From the NCBI RefSeq assembly GCF_007904105.1, contig NZ_CP042325.1, forward strand, positions 2,170,001 to 2,234,000: a stretch of 64,000 nucleotides of DNA. Direction: 5' to 3'. Position numbers and translations under genes: made by a program. Source of the stretch: Corynebacterium sp. sy039. GTDB taxonomy: Bacteria; Actinomycetota; Actinomycetes; Mycobacteriales; Mycobacteriaceae. The notes under the pieces are model-generated. The model saw nothing but the letters and a program-made list of their open reading frames with translations. It ran no database searches and had not been told where the DNA came from. Position 1 is the stretch's first letter. Each line of letters opens with the position of its first letter. This document shows positions 37,509 to 46,785 of the stretch, in pieces.

Positions 37509-37580
37509 GCGGGTCATGCCACAAGAATTATTACCTCATTTATTTTATGACCCGCACTGCCTGGCGCTGCGGGTCTTTTT
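37509..37580 (+). promoter_or_regulatory. trp attenuator: antiterminator and terminator
   Basis: The terminator stem is GACCCGCA (37549-37556) with TGCGGGTC (37568-37575) followed by TTTTT. The alternative pairing is GCGGGTCAT (37509-37517) with ATGACCCGC (37547-37555). Ribosome stalling at the Trp codons would cover or free the first strand. Confidence 0.88.
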
Positions 37581-37655
37581 GGATAAACCTTAAGTCCTTA
37601 TAGCACCAAGCACACTGGTCATACGCATTTGCTTGAGTATCTTTAAGGAGTAAGG

Positions 37656-39251
37656 ATGGAGATATTCGTCGAGAAGCGCTCAGTCGCTTATCACGAAGAT
37701 GTAGCTGGGCTATTTGCCACCCTCGGGGGAGTAACTGCCACCGATAGCGTGTTGCTGGAGTCTAGTGATATTGATTCTAAGAAAAAAACACTCTGCATTG
37801 GCATTCTCGACGGAGCAGCTCGGGTTACCTGTGTGGGGCAGCAGGTATATGTCGAGCCATTAACCACAGCAGGCGAGCTCATTGCCCAGCGCATAGCTGA
37901 ACAATTAGCTGAGTATCTCGTCGAACAGCGTAAAGACCGCACTGTGGTTTTTGCTTTCCCGCCAGCCGATGAGCTTGATGAGCGCAAGCGTTTGCAGGCT
38001 CCTAATCCCTCATGGGTACTGCGTGCTTTACAATTGGAGGCCGGGTATCAAGGCGAGTTTTTGCCGTTTCTAGGCGGCGCCTTTGCTTCGGATTATATTG
38101 AGACTTTTGAGCACTTTGCTAGCGTGCCTCCGGGGTCTAATTCTTATCCGGATTATCAATTTTTATTAGCTCAGACCTATCTGCGCGTTGATCACCTCTC
38201 TGAGCAGGCTGTTATTGAGGCAATTGGCGTAGATAAGGAACAACTCCACGCTCATCTTGATCAATTAGCCCAGCTTATCGACGATTTCCATAGTGATTAT
38301 GCGCCATTGGCACACACAGAGGAAAAGGCATACGCCTATGCAGAAACCACTGACGATGAATTCTGTGCGCAAGTGCTCAAGCTCCAAGAAAATATCCGCC
38401 AGGGTGATATCTACCAGGTTGTTCCAGCGCGCACTTTCCGCATGGACTGTCCTGATGCTTTTGCGGCGTATCGGACTTTGCGCGAGACAAGCCCCAGCCC
38501 ATATATGTTTTATGTGCGTGGTCATGTCCCAGCTGAGTTTGGTGAGCACATTCTCGGCAGCACAACAGCCCAGGACTTTGAGCTCTTTGGTGCTTCTCCA
38601 GAAACAAATCTGGCTTTTGATGCCCATACGCGCCAGGTTGAGCTTTATCCCGTTGCGGGTTCTATTCCCAGAGGCTTGAACCCCGATGGCACAGTTAATC
38701 ACGAGCTGGATATTCGTGCTGAATTAGAGATGCGTAGTAATGCGAAAGAGATTGCTGAGCATATTATGCTTATCGACCTGGCCCGTAATGATTTAGCTCG
38801 CATTGCCCAGCCCGCTACTCGTAAAGTCGCTGAGTTTATGAAGGTGGATCGTTATTCTCGCATTATGCATTTGGTGAGTAGGGTAGTGGCTACCTTAGAT
38901 ACGGATTTGGATGCCCTCGACGCTTATCGCGCCTGTATGAATATGGGTACTTTGACCGGTGCACCTAAATTGCGCGCAATTGAATTGATTAGGGAGGTAG
39001 AAGGTACTCGGCGCGGTTCCTATGGCGGTGCTGTAGGTTATCTTAGCGGCAATGGTTCGATGGATACCTGCATTGTTATCCGCTCTGCCTTTGTGCGCGG
39101 CGGTACCGCTTTTGTTCAAGCAGGCGCCGGTGTGGTTCGTGATTCTGTTCCTATTAAGGAAGCATACGAGTCTTATCACAAGGCTTATGCCACATTGTCA
39201 GCTATTGCCCAGGCACAGGGGAAAAAGATTGAGGTAATCACCCATGACTAA
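37656..39251 (+). CDS. trpE: Anthranilate synthase component I
   Basis: The 531-residue protein has the chorismate-binding C-domain (GASPETNLAF, GTLTGAPKLRAIELI, GGAVGYL, QAGAGVV). An N-terminal region with the LLESSDID segment forms the tryptophan feedback site. TAAGGAG precedes the ATG. First structural gene of the operon; it overlaps trpG by 8 bp. Confidence 0.96.
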   Translation: MEIFVEKRSVAYHEDVAGLFATLGGVTATDSVLLESSDIDSKKKTLCIGILDGAARVTCVGQQVYVEPLTTAGELIAQRIAEQLAEYLVEQRKDRTVVFAFPPADELDERKRLQAPNPSWVLRALQLEAGYQGEFLPFLGGAFASDYIETFEHFASVPPGSNSYPDYQFLLAQTYLRVDHLSEQAVIEAIGVDKEQLHAHLDQLAQLIDDFHSDYAPLAHTEEKAYAYAETTDDEFCAQVLKLQENIRQGDIYQVVPARTFRMDCPDAFAAYRTLRETSPSPYMFYVRGHVPAEFGEHILGSTTAQDFELFGASPETNLAFDAHTRQVELYPVAGSIPRGLNPDGTVNHELDIRAELEMRSNAKEIAEHIMLIDLARNDLARIAQPATRKVAEFMKVDRYSRIMHLVSRVVATLDTDLDALDAYRACMNMGTLTGAPKLRAIELIREVEGTRRGSYGGAVGYLSGNGSMDTCIVIRSAFVRGGTAFVQAGAGVVRDSVPIKEAYESYHKAYATLSAIAQAQGKKIEVITHD

Positions 39252-39921
39252 AGATATTCACGTTGTCCTTATCGATAATCGAGATTCTTTTATCTATAAT
39301 CTCGTCGATACTTTCCTTGTTGGTGGCTACCGGTGCACAGTGTTCCGTAATAATGTCACCCCTGGGCAGGTTCTTGCAGCCAAACCTGACTTGATCTGTT
39401 TATCTCCTGGACCTGGGCACCCACGTGAAGCTGGCTCCATGATGAGCATTATCGAGCATGCTTTAGGCACGGTGCCCATACTAGGTATTTGTTTAGGGTT
39501 CCAGGCGCTACTGGATCATTTTGGTGGCACCGTGGAGATGTGTGGACCTGTTCATGGCGAAACAGATTATATGAGTCTTAACCAGGCGGGAGAAGCCAGC
39601 GGCATTTTTTCTGGCTTAACCATTACTGAGCAACCAGGACAAACACATTCCGCACCTCGCGTTCCAGTAGCACGCTATCATTCTTTAGGCTGCACTCACG
39701 TCCCTCATGGCATGAGTGCCTTAGCGACGTGCCCCTCTGATATTGGTGAAGTAATTATGGCGGCGTGCACTGATAATTTTGTGCAGAACCAACAGGACTC
39801 CCAGGACTCTACCCGTGATCAGGCAGGAGCTATTGGATTGCAATTCCACCCTGAGTCCATATTGACCCCTCAAGGACCTATTATTTTGGATAGGTGTATT
39901 CAGAAATTATTGCAGCACTAG
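39244..39921 (+). CDS. trpG: Anthranilate synthase component II (glutamine amidotransferase)
   Basis: The 225-residue class I amidotransferase has catalytic Cys in ILGICLGFQAL and the His-Glu pair in LQFHPESIL. The start overlaps trpE, ensuring equal synthesis. It supplies ammonia to TrpE. Confidence 0.95.
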   Translation: MTKDIHVVLIDNRDSFIYNLVDTFLVGGYRCTVFRNNVTPGQVLAAKPDLICLSPGPGHPREAGSMMSIIEHALGTVPILGICLGFQALLDHFGGTVEMCGPVHGETDYMSLNQAGEASGIFSGLTITEQPGQTHSAPRVPVARYHSLGCTHVPHGMSALATCPSDIGEVIMAACTDNFVQNQQDSQDSTRDQAGAIGLQFHPESILTPQGPIILDRCIQKLLQH

Positions 39922-39939
39922 TTTAAGAAAAGAATTGTT

Positions 39940-40980
39940 ATGACTAATCAAACCATGCTCAAGACGCTTCTTGACTATCTCGATAATCCTCAGCCCACCA
40001 TCGCTCAGGCTCAAGCGGTATTCCAACCATTGACCCAAGGCGAATATGACGATATTCATATTGCAGCGTTACTCGCCACATTGCGTACTCGTGGTGAAAC
40101 CTTTGCGGATATCGTCGGGGCAGCTCGTGCTTTTCTGGATGCAGCCCGACCTTTCCCCGTTTCAGGTGCGGGCATTATTGACACTGCTGGTACTGGTGGT
40201 GATGGTGCCAATACCATCAATATCACCACCGGTGCATCGCTGGTTACTGCTGCAGCTGGGTGCAAGGTAGTAAAGTGCGGTAATCGTTCAGTGAGTTCAC
40301 GTTCAGGCTCTGCCGATGTGCTGGAGGAGTTGGGCATTCGTCTCGACGCGGACTCTGATCAAGCACTCAAAGAGCTTGAGGACAGCAACTTCACCTTTCT
40401 CTTTGCTCCTGCATATCATCCCGCAGTTGCCCATGTCATGCCGGTGCGTCGCGCCCTAAAACTCCCGACGATTTTCAACACTCTTGGTCCTATTTTGTCA
40501 CCTGTGCGTCCTGAGCTGCAGATTATGGGCATTGCCAAGCCAGCGATGGGGCAGCTTATTGCAGAGGTGTTCCGAGAGCTTGGACGCAAACGTGCGTTGG
40601 TTATTCATGGCAGCGGCACTGATGAAATTGCTCTTCATGGCACAACCCTTTTCTGGGAGTTACATGAAGATGGTGATATTACGCATTATGAACTCTCGCC
40701 GCAGGATTTAGGGGTAGCATCTCAACCACTCAGTGCACTTGTTGGTGGTGATGCTCAAGAGAATGCACGACTTATGCGTGCCAGCTTTTCCGGTTCGGGA
40801 GCCATTGCACATCGTGATGCTCTAGCAGTTAATGCCGGAGCGATGCTCTATCTTCACGATAAGGTCGATTCTTTGGCACAAGGAACTCACTGCGCCCAGG
40901 AGCTCCTAGATTCCGGTGCAGTTGCCGAGTGGTTGGAGAGTCGTCAGAAATATAGCGTTAAGGATGGTCACCATGAGTAA
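39940..40980 (+). CDS. trpD: Anthranilate phosphoribosyltransferase
   Basis: The 346-residue protein has the PRPP site [15 protein letters not shown], the [15 protein letters not shown] loop and [20 protein letters not shown]. It overlaps the following gene by 8 bp. Confidence 0.96.
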   Translation: MTNQTMLKTLLDYLDNPQPTIAQAQAVFQPLTQGEYDDIHIAALLATLRTRGETFADIVGAARAFLDAARPFPVSGAGIIDTAGTGGDGANTINITTGASLVTAAAGCKVVKCGNRSVSSRSGSADVLEELGIRLDADSDQALKELEDSNFTFLFAPAYHPAVAHVMPVRRALKLPTIFNTLGPILSPVRPELQIMGIAKPAMGQLIAEVFRELGRKRALVIHGSGTDEIALHGTTLFWELHEDGDITHYELSPQDLGVASQPLSALVGGDAQENARLMRASFSGSGAIAHRDALAVNAGAMLYLHDKVDSLAQGTHCAQELLDSGAVAEWLESRQKYSVKDGHHE

Positions 40981-43672
40981 TTCTTTACCTACTGTGCTAG
41001 AGGATATTGTTTCTCATCGTCGTGAGCATCTTGCCGAAATACGAGCACGCATTGCTCATGTCGACGTGCAGGCATTAGAAAAATCCGATCGCAGTCTTTA
41101 TGATAATCTTTGCGCTGGCGGCAGGGGAGCAGCGCATTTCATCATGGAGTGCAAATCCGCTTCCCCCTCTTTAGGGCTCATTCGTGCTGATTATCGCCCA
41201 GCAGAGATTGCCAGTATCTATTCCCGCTACGCCGCTGGCATATCAGTGTTATGCGAACCAGAGCGTTTTGGTGGCGACTACGATCATCTTGCTGCAGTAC
41301 GTGCAAGTACACATTTACCAGTGCTCTGCAAGGACTTCATTATTGATGAGGTGCAAGTATATGCTGCTCGCTATTTTGGCGCCGACGCGATTCTGCTCAT
41401 GCTTTCCATTCTGGATGATGAAACCTACACTCGGTTAAGCACTTTAGCGACTCACCTCGGGCTGGATATTCTTACCGAAGTCATTGACGAACACGAGGTT
41501 TCACGTGGAACGGCATTGGGTGCACAGATTTTTGGCATTAATCACCGCAATTTGCACGACCTTAGCATTGACCTGACCCGTTCTGAGCGTCTTAGCACAC
41601 TCATTCCCGATAATGCCCTGGTTGTTGCAGAATCCGGCATTCGTGACGTCCATACTGTGCGCAGTATTCGCTCTCATTCTCATGGCTTCTTAGTAGGCTC
41701 ACATCTCACCGGTCAGGAAGATATTGATAGCGCAGCACGAGAACTCATCTATGGCAGCAATAAAGTATGTGGCCTACAAACCCCTGCAGCAGCCAGTGCA
41801 GCACGCGCTATGGGTGCAGTTTATGGCGGACTCATTTTCCACGAACCAAGCCCACGGAGCGTTTCACATGAAACGGCAAAAAAAATTGTCACCGGCGAAC
41901 CCCACTTACGCTATGTCGCCATTACGACGCTCACCAATAACTTCACCGACTTCCTTAACCAAGCACAGGAGCTCAAGCTGAGCGCACTCCAACTCCATGC
42001 ACCTTATCAGGGCAGCCTCGAAGCAGAACTCAATCTCATCGACCAAGCACGCACTGCAATACGCAGCAGTGGTGCACATATAGAGTTATGGCGTGCAGTT
42101 TCTATGACTCATGCAGAGCAACCAGAAGAACTTGCCCGCAACCTTATGGAAAACGTCGATAAGCTCGTCTTGGATGCTGGAAATGGAGGCACTGGCATGA
42201 GTTTTGATTGGTCACGTATTCCTCATGAAATAAAAACCAAGAGTTTGCTTGCTGGCGGCATAGGAACCAAGAACATCGAGGAAGCTCTTAGGGTAAATTG
42301 TCTTGGTGTAGACATTAACTCTGGAGTGGAATACCCACAGACAGCTCAGAAATGGGCAGGGCAGAAGGATTCCGCTCAGCTGAGAGAAATTTTCGCAAAA
42401 AATTCGCAACTTCAACCCAAAGAAATAACAGAAATGACAGAAAAAACATTATTACCAGCATATTTTGGTGAGTTCGGCGGACAGTATGTCCCAGAATCAC
42501 TCATTCCGGCGCTTGATCAATTAGAACAAGCCTTTGTCGATGCCATGAATGACGAAAGTTTCCTCACCGAACTACGCGGCTATTTCCGTGATTACCTCGG
42601 GCGCCCAACACCGCTTACCCTATGTTCTAATTTACCGCTACCAGGAAAAGGGAAGGGCTATGCACAGATTTTCCTCAAACGTGAGGATCTGGTACATGGC
42701 GGTGCACACAAGACCAACCAAGTAATTGGTCAAGCACTTCTGGCTAAGCGCATGGGCAAAAAACGCATTATCGCAGAAACCGGAGCTGGACAACACGGCA
42801 CTGCAACTGCCTTAGCTTGTGCACTACTCGGACTAGAGTGTGTGATCTATATGGGCGCTACCGACGTGGCACGCCAACAACCAAATGTATATCGTATGCA
42901 ACTGATGGGTGCACAGGTTGTTCCAGTCGATTCTGGTTCAGGCACACTCAAAGACGCTGTGAATGAGGCATTACGGGATTGGACTGCCACATTCCATGAG
43001 TCGCACTACTTACTTGGCACAGCGGCCGGCCCGCACCCATTTCCCACCATTGTGCGAGAGTTCCACAGAGTAATTTCCACCGAAGCAAAACAACAAATGC
43101 TAGAGCAGACGGGTGGATTACCTGACGTTGTGGTTGCCTGTGTGGGTGGTGGATCCAATGCCATTGGCATCTTCGCCGACTTTATCGACGAAGAATCCGT
43201 GGAATTAGTTGGCGCAGAACCAGGAGGTGCTGGTCTAGCCAGCGGCAAGCATGGTGCAACCATTAACAATGGTCAAATGGGTATTCTGCATGGAGCAAAA
43301 AGCTATCTCATGCGCGATGAAGAAGGACAAGTGGAAGAGTCATATTCCATCTCTGCGGGATTGGACTATCCAGGTGTCGGACCACAACATGCTTATCTCG
43401 CTGCTACTGGACGTGCACAGTATGTTGCTGTCACTGATGAGCAGGCTCTCCAGGCCTTTCAACTTCTCTCGCTAAAAGAGGGGATTATCCCTGCTCTTGA
43501 GTCAAGTCACGCTCTCGCCTATGCCCTTGACCGTGCTGCTCAGGCAGAGGAAAAAGGCGAGCACATTAGCATTCTCGTTTCGTTATCGGGTCGTGGCGAC
43601 AAAGATGTGGATCACATTCGTCGCACGCTTGAACAACGCCCCGAACTCAAACTCCAGGAGATCGCCCAATGA
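40973..43672 (+). CDS. trpCF-trpB: TrpC-TrpF-TrpB in one open frame (apparent trifunctional fusion)
   Basis: From ATG 40973 the frame runs 899 codons without a stop. Residues about 1-260 are indole-3-glycerol-phosphate synthase ([32 protein letters not shown]). About 265-475 is phosphoribosylanthranilate isomerase ([22 protein letters not shown]). About 488-899 is tryptophan synthase beta, with PLP lysine in HGGAHKTNQ. Normally trpCF and trpB are separate genes in Corynebacterium. Here an A6 run at 42397-42402 keeps them joined; with five A the first frame would end at a TAA (42424-42426 region) just before the trpB ATG. Real fusion or a one-base artefact both fit. Confidence 0.8.
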   Translation: MSNSLPTVLEDIVSHRREHLAEIRARIAHVDVQALEKSDRSLYDNLCAGGRGAAHFIMECKSASPSLGLIRADYRPAEIASIYSRYAAGISVLCEPERFGGDYDHLAAVRASTHLPVLCKDFIIDEVQVYAARYFGADAILLMLSILDDETYTRLSTLATHLGLDILTEVIDEHEVSRGTALGAQIFGINHRNLHDLSIDLTRSERLSTLIPDNALVVAESGIRDVHTVRSIRSHSHGFLVGSHLTGQEDIDSAARELIYGSNKVCGLQTPAAASAARAMGAVYGGLIFHEPSPRSVSHETAKKIVTGEPHLRYVAITTLTNNFTDFLNQAQELKLSALQLHAPYQGSLEAELNLIDQARTAIRSSGAHIELWRAVSMTHAEQPEELARNLMENVDKLVLDAGNGGTGMSFDWSRIPHEIKTKSLLAGGIGTKNIEEALRVNCLGVDINSGVEYPQTAQKWAGQKDSAQLREIFAKNSQLQPKEITEMTEKTLLPAYFGEFGGQYVPESLIPALDQLEQAFVDAMNDESFLTELRGYFRDYLGRPTPLTLCSNLPLPGKGKGYAQIFLKREDLVHGGAHKTNQVIGQALLAKRMGKKRIIAETGAGQHGTATALACALLGLECVIYMGATDVARQQPNVYRMQLMGAQVVPVDSGSGTLKDAVNEALRDWTATFHESHYLLGTAAGPHPFPTIVREFHRVISTEAKQQMLEQTGGLPDVVVACVGGGSNAIGIFADFIDEESVELVGAEPGGAGLASGKHGATINNGQMGILHGAKSYLMRDEEGQVEESYSISAGLDYPGVGPQHAYLAATGRAQYVAVTDEQALQAFQLLSLKEGIIPALESSHALAYALDRAAQAEEKGEHISILVSLSGRGDKDVDHIRRTLEQRPELKLQEIAQ
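41498..41511. promoter_or_regulatory. parS-like site 2 (inside trpC)
   Basis: GTTTCACGTGGAAC matches 13 of 14 core bases and lies within the trpC coding part. Confidence 0.7.
41861..41874. promoter_or_regulatory. parS-like site 3 (inside trpF part)
   Basis: GTTTCACATGAAAC matches 13 of 14 core bases and lies in the trpF portion of the fused frame. Confidence 0.75.
42434..43672 (+). CDS. trpB: Tryptophan synthase beta chain (internal start within the fused frame)
   Basis: The ATG at 42434 ([19 protein letters not shown]) is the normal start of corynebacterial TrpB, and the 412 residues from there are full length. They include [15 protein letters not shown], the phosphate loop [10 protein letters not shown] and [11 protein letters not shown]. 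No strong ribosome site precedes it. It may be made separately by reinitiation or only as part of the fusion. The stop overlaps the trpA start. Confidence 0.85.
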   Translation: MTEKTLLPAYFGEFGGQYVPESLIPALDQLEQAFVDAMNDESFLTELRGYFRDYLGRPTPLTLCSNLPLPGKGKGYAQIFLKREDLVHGGAHKTNQVIGQALLAKRMGKKRIIAETGAGQHGTATALACALLGLECVIYMGATDVARQQPNVYRMQLMGAQVVPVDSGSGTLKDAVNEALRDWTATFHESHYLLGTAAGPHPFPTIVREFHRVISTEAKQQMLEQTGGLPDVVVACVGGGSNAIGIFADFIDEESVELVGAEPGGAGLASGKHGATINNGQMGILHGAKSYLMRDEEGQVEESYSISAGLDYPGVGPQHAYLAATGRAQYVAVTDEQALQAFQLLSLKEGIIPALESSHALAYALDRAAQAEEKGEHISILVSLSGRGDKDVDHIRRTLEQRPELKLQEIAQ

Positions 43673-44514
43673 CACACAATCGCTACGCCCAACTATTTGA
43701 CACCCTATCCGCAAAAAACGAAGGTGCCTTTGTACCCTTTGTCATGCTTGGCGACCCTTCTCCTGCAGAATGTCTGGAGATCATCCGCACGCTTATCGAC
43801 GCAGGAGCAGACGCTTTAGAACTCGGTGTCCCTTTTTCAGATCCAGTTGCCGACGGACCAACAATCCAAAAATCACACCTGCGAGCACTTGATAATCACG
43901 CAACGATCGACTCCGCCTTAGAACTGATTAAGGTTATTCGTTCAGAAAATCCACAGCTCCCCATTGGAATGCTCATTTATGGCAATGTTCCTTTTAGTCG
44001 TGGAATCGATGCCTTCTATCAAGAGTTTGCTCAAGCTGGTGCCGATAGTATTTTGCTGCCAGACATTCCAGTGAGAGAGGCTAATGAGTTCATTAAAGCT
44101 GCTGAAGTAGCTGGTATTGCACCTATTTTTATTGCTCCTGCTGCTGCAAGTGCACAAACTCTTGAAGGAGTGGCAAGACATTCTCGCGGATATATTTATG
44201 CCATTTCACGTGATGGAGTAACTGGTACTGAGCGTGAATCACAGACCACTGGTCTAAAGGAGGTAATTGATAATATCACTCGTTATGATGGAGCACCGGT
44301 ATTGCTTGGGTTTGGTATCTCTACACCAACCCATGTAGCTGATGCTATTTCCGCGGGTGCCGCTGGAGCAATCACCGGTTCTGCGATTACTGCTATTATC
44401 GAATCACACACAACTGGTACTCATCCCAACCCGGCTCATATTACCAATATGCCAGCTCTCAAAAAAGAACTCCATGAGTTTGTTTCTGCTATGAAAGCAG
44501 CGACTCGTCACTGA
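43669..44514 (+). CDS. trpA: Tryptophan synthase alpha chain
   Basis: The 281-residue TIM barrel has catalytic Glu in [12 protein letters not shown], Asp in [12 protein letters not shown], the phosphate loop GFGISTP and [13 protein letters not shown] overlap with trpB couples translation. Confidence 0.96.
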   Translation: MTHNRYAQLFDTLSAKNEGAFVPFVMLGDPSPAECLEIIRTLIDAGADALELGVPFSDPVADGPTIQKSHLRALDNHATIDSALELIKVIRSENPQLPIGMLIYGNVPFSRGIDAFYQEFAQAGADSILLPDIPVREANEFIKAAEVAGIAPIFIAPAAASAQTLEGVARHSRGYIYAISRDGVTGTERESQTTGLKEVIDNITRYDGAPVLLGFGISTPTHVADAISAGAAGAITGSAITAIIESHTTGTHPNPAHITNMPALKKELHEFVSAMKAATRH

Positions 44515-44558
44515 CAAAAGATTTTTAGCAATTTTCTAGCCAGCCCTGAAGCCATTAG

Positions 44559-44581
44559 AATTACGTCACAGTGATGTAATT
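44559..44581. promoter_or_regulatory. Palindrome in the Rieske-protein promoter region
   Basis: AATTACGTCAC and GTGATGTAATT flank one central base, with one mismatch in 11. It ends 24 bp before a TATAAT, overlapping the expected -35, the position of a repressor or activator site. The binding protein is unknown. Confidence 0.55.
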
Positions 44582-44605
44582 GCTTACCCATAGGAACGAC
44601 TGAGA

Positions 44606-44611
44606 TATAAT
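44606..44611 (+). promoter_or_regulatory. -10 element giving a leaderless Rieske mRNA
   Basis: A perfect TATAAT ends 6 bases before the ATG at 44618, so transcription should begin at or next to the start codon. There is no ribosome site, as expected for a leaderless actinobacterial mRNA. Confidence 0.6.
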
Positions 44612-44617
44612 GGAATC

Positions 44618-45022
44618 ATGTCTACTCACTCCCAAAAATCTGCCACAGTTTGTTCCCGTCGCTCTTTCTTACTTGGTACCGCAACCACTTTCGCCGGCGC
44701 TCTTGCTCTGAGTGGTTGCAGCCAGGGTAGTGGTGGCAGCGGCTCCGCATCGGTTTCTGTCCAAGATGTACCCGTCGGTAGTGCGATCATTGTTGATAAG
44801 TTCATCATCGCCCAACCCACTAAAGGAGAGTACAAAGCCTATTCTGCGATATGCCCGCACGCTAATGGCATTATTACTATGGTCAACGGCAACACCGTGC
44901 GCTGCCCAAAGCATGGGTCAGAGTTCAATATCGCTGATGGCTCAGTAAGTAGCGGACCTTCTCGGGCACCACTTACCGCGGCTACACTCAAAAATGAAGG
45001 TGAAAAGCTCAGCGCCTCTTAG
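44618..45022 (+). CDS. Rieske [2Fe-2S] lipoprotein
   Basis: The 134-residue protein has a Tat signal (SRRSFLLG) with a lipobox (LSGC) at about residue 34. The Rieske motifs are CPHANG and CPKHGSEF, binding a 2Fe-2S cluster. It would be folded and loaded in the cytosol, exported by Tat and lipid-anchored. The partner is unknown; it is not the cytochrome bc1 Rieske, which is larger and has membrane helices. Confidence 0.9.
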   Translation: MSTHSQKSATVCSRRSFLLGTATTFAGALALSGCSQGSGGSGSASVSVQDVPVGSAIIVDKFIIAQPTKGEYKAYSAICPHANGIITMVNGNTVRCPKHGSEFNIADGSVSSGPSRAPLTAATLKNEGEKLSAS

Positions 45023-45063
45023 CTAAGAGTTTGCCTGACACCAGGGAAAATACCCTCTAGAAT

Positions 45064-46029
45064 ATGACCATGCTCCACTGGCTAAAAAAACTGGACCCAC
45101 TGATTGTCATTATCCTTTCCGCGGTTCTTATCGCGATTATTTTCCCTGCTCAAGGCAGATTTGCTGAGCTATTTAGCTACGGTGTCAAGCTAAGTATTGC
45201 ACTGCTGTTTTACCTCTATGGCGCGCGCTTATCCACCAGAGAAGCTCTCGACGGGCTGAAAAACTGGAAGCTACATCTTACAGTTCTCAGTTTTACTTTC
45301 GTCATTTTCCCGCTTATTGGCCTGGGACTACAACCACTAACACATCTTTTAGGGTCACAACTCTATCTTGGTATTCTTTATCTAACTCTGGTTCCATCCA
45401 CGGTACAATCTTCTGTAGCATTCACTGGGATGGCCAAGGGCAATGTTGCAGGAGCTATTGTCGCAGCGTCTGTCTCTAATCTGGCTGGGGTTGTCTTGAC
45501 ACCATTATTGGTATTCCTATTAATGGGCAATTCCAATAATGGGGAATCCGTCAGTATAGACATTTCGGTATTCATGGACATATCACTACAACTGCTAGTT
45601 CCGTTTATTCTAGGTCAACTCACTCGCCCCTGGGTCGCCCGTTTAGCAGCAAGCAAAGCAACGAAAATTGTGGATAGGGGATCCATAGCCATGGTTGTCT
45701 ATTCGGCTTTTTCTGCAGGAATGGTGGAGCATATCTGGTCAGCAATAGCACCCTGGCAAATAATCACTCTCATCATATTCTCTGTTTTACTCGTAAGTTT
45801 TATGCTATTTCTAAGCAAAAAAATCGGTGCACTGCTTCGGTTCAACAGAAAAGATACCATTGCCATTAGTTTTTGCGGCTCAAAGAAATCACTAGCGTCT
45901 GGACTACCAATTGCCGCAATTATTTTCCCAAGCACTAATCTCAGCATTTTAATTCTGCCGTTGATGATTTTCCATCAAGTGCAACTAATCATTTGTTCTT
46001 GGTTAGCCGGTCGCTATGCCCGTGAATAG
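45064..46029 (+). CDS. SBF-like bile acid:sodium symporter family protein
   Basis: The 321-residue protein has about ten membrane helices and matches the SLC10A7/YfeH-like branch: LLFYLYGARLS, LVPSTVQSSVAFT, GNVAGAIVAASVSNLAGV and FCGSKKSLASGLP. The substrate is unknown. It starts 41 bp after the Rieske gene. Confidence 0.87.
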   Translation: MTMLHWLKKLDPLIVIILSAVLIAIIFPAQGRFAELFSYGVKLSIALLFYLYGARLSTREALDGLKNWKLHLTVLSFTFVIFPLIGLGLQPLTHLLGSQLYLGILYLTLVPSTVQSSVAFTGMAKGNVAGAIVAASVSNLAGVVLTPLLVFLLMGNSNNGESVSIDISVFMDISLQLLVPFILGQLTRPWVARLAASKATKIVDRGSIAMVVYSAFSAGMVEHIWSAIAPWQIITLIIFSVLLVSFMLFLSKKIGALLRFNRKDTIAISFCGSKKSLASGLPIAAIIFPSTNLSILILPLMIFHQVQLIICSWLAGRYARE

Positions 46030-46043
46030 GGCATGAGTAACGC

Positions 46044-46069
46044 AGGGCAGTTTCACGTGAAACTGCCCT
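46044..46069. promoter_or_regulatory. parS site 4: perfect core within a 26-bp palindrome
   Basis: The core GTTTCACGTGAAAC (46050-46063) is a perfect parS. The symmetry continues for 6 more bases on each side (AGGGCA / TGCCCT). It is the only intergenic perfect copy in the window. Confidence 0.92.
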
Positions 46070-46099
46070 TAAAAAAATCATGCGTTAAACTAAAACTCT

Positions 46100-46417
46100 A
46101 TGAGCAAATTACTTTATATACGCTTAACGATGACAATCCCACAAGTGGGCACCAGCACTCATATCGCACAGCTGCAAGAGCATATAGCAGGACAACCATG
46201 TTCTTTGCTCAAAATTATTGAATTGGATCCTCACGGCAGAGTTCAGGGTGCCGCCAATGAAAGCACCACACGTAATCTTGCTGCACCGCCGGAAAGAACC
46301 GTGCCTCATCCTGAAAAGTATAAGAATTTTCCCGATATTAAGAGTAGCTACCTCACAGAAAAGGACTTCTTTGCTTTATGGCAAGAAGTCCTAGAAAAAT
46401 TCCCGGAATTAGGCTAA
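46100..46417 (+). CDS. Small protein, distantly DUF6881-like
   Basis: The 105-residue cytosolic protein begins MSKLLYIRLTMTIPQ and ends ...FALWQEVLEKFPELG. The order YIRL, ELDPHGRVQGA and EKDFFALWQEV loosely resembles DUF6881, whose function is unknown. It overlaps the convergent azlD by 4 bp. No good ribosome site is seen, so the start is uncertain. Confidence 0.6.
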   Translation: MSKLLYIRLTMTIPQVGTSTHIAQLQEHIAGQPCSLLKIIELDPHGRVQGAANESTTRNLAAPPERTVPHPEKYKNFPDIKSSYLTEKDFFALWQEVLEKFPELG

Positions 46418-46785
46418 GCAAACACAATGTTCACTAGCAGCATATAACACACAACTCCGCCCACGATCGATAGCCCAGCATTCCTGCGCCACCAATGCAG
46501 GAGCAATGTAGCAAATAACGCTAATGCAGAAGCACCTATACCGCCTGGATTAGTTCGGGAACTATAGAGCGTATAGATAACGAGCACTGTCATAACACCC
46601 ACAGGCATTGTTCGCGACAATAATGCCATAAAAGAGCTTCCCTTAAGAAAGCGAACAGCACTAAAGGGAAGTTGACGCAATAAAACGGTGACAATACCCA
46701 CGGGCAACAGCACAGCCACAACTTTTTCTAAAGTTACCTCTGGCGGGAGCCCTGCTAGGGCAGTAGCAGTGAATTCGTTAATCAT
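46414..46785 (-). CDS. azlD: Branched-chain amino acid transport protein AzlD
   Basis: The 123-residue protein has four helices and a conserved LRQLPFSAVRFLKGSSFMALLSR region of AzlD. It overlaps azlC by 8 bp. With AzlC it forms an LIV-E-type exporter. Confidence 0.88.
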   Translation of the reverse strand: MINEFTATALAGLPPEVTLEKVVAVLLPVGIVTVLLRQLPFSAVRFLKGSSFMALLSRTMPVGVMTVLVIYTLYSSRTNPGGIGASALALFATLLLHWWRRNAGLSIVGGVVCYMLLVNIVFA

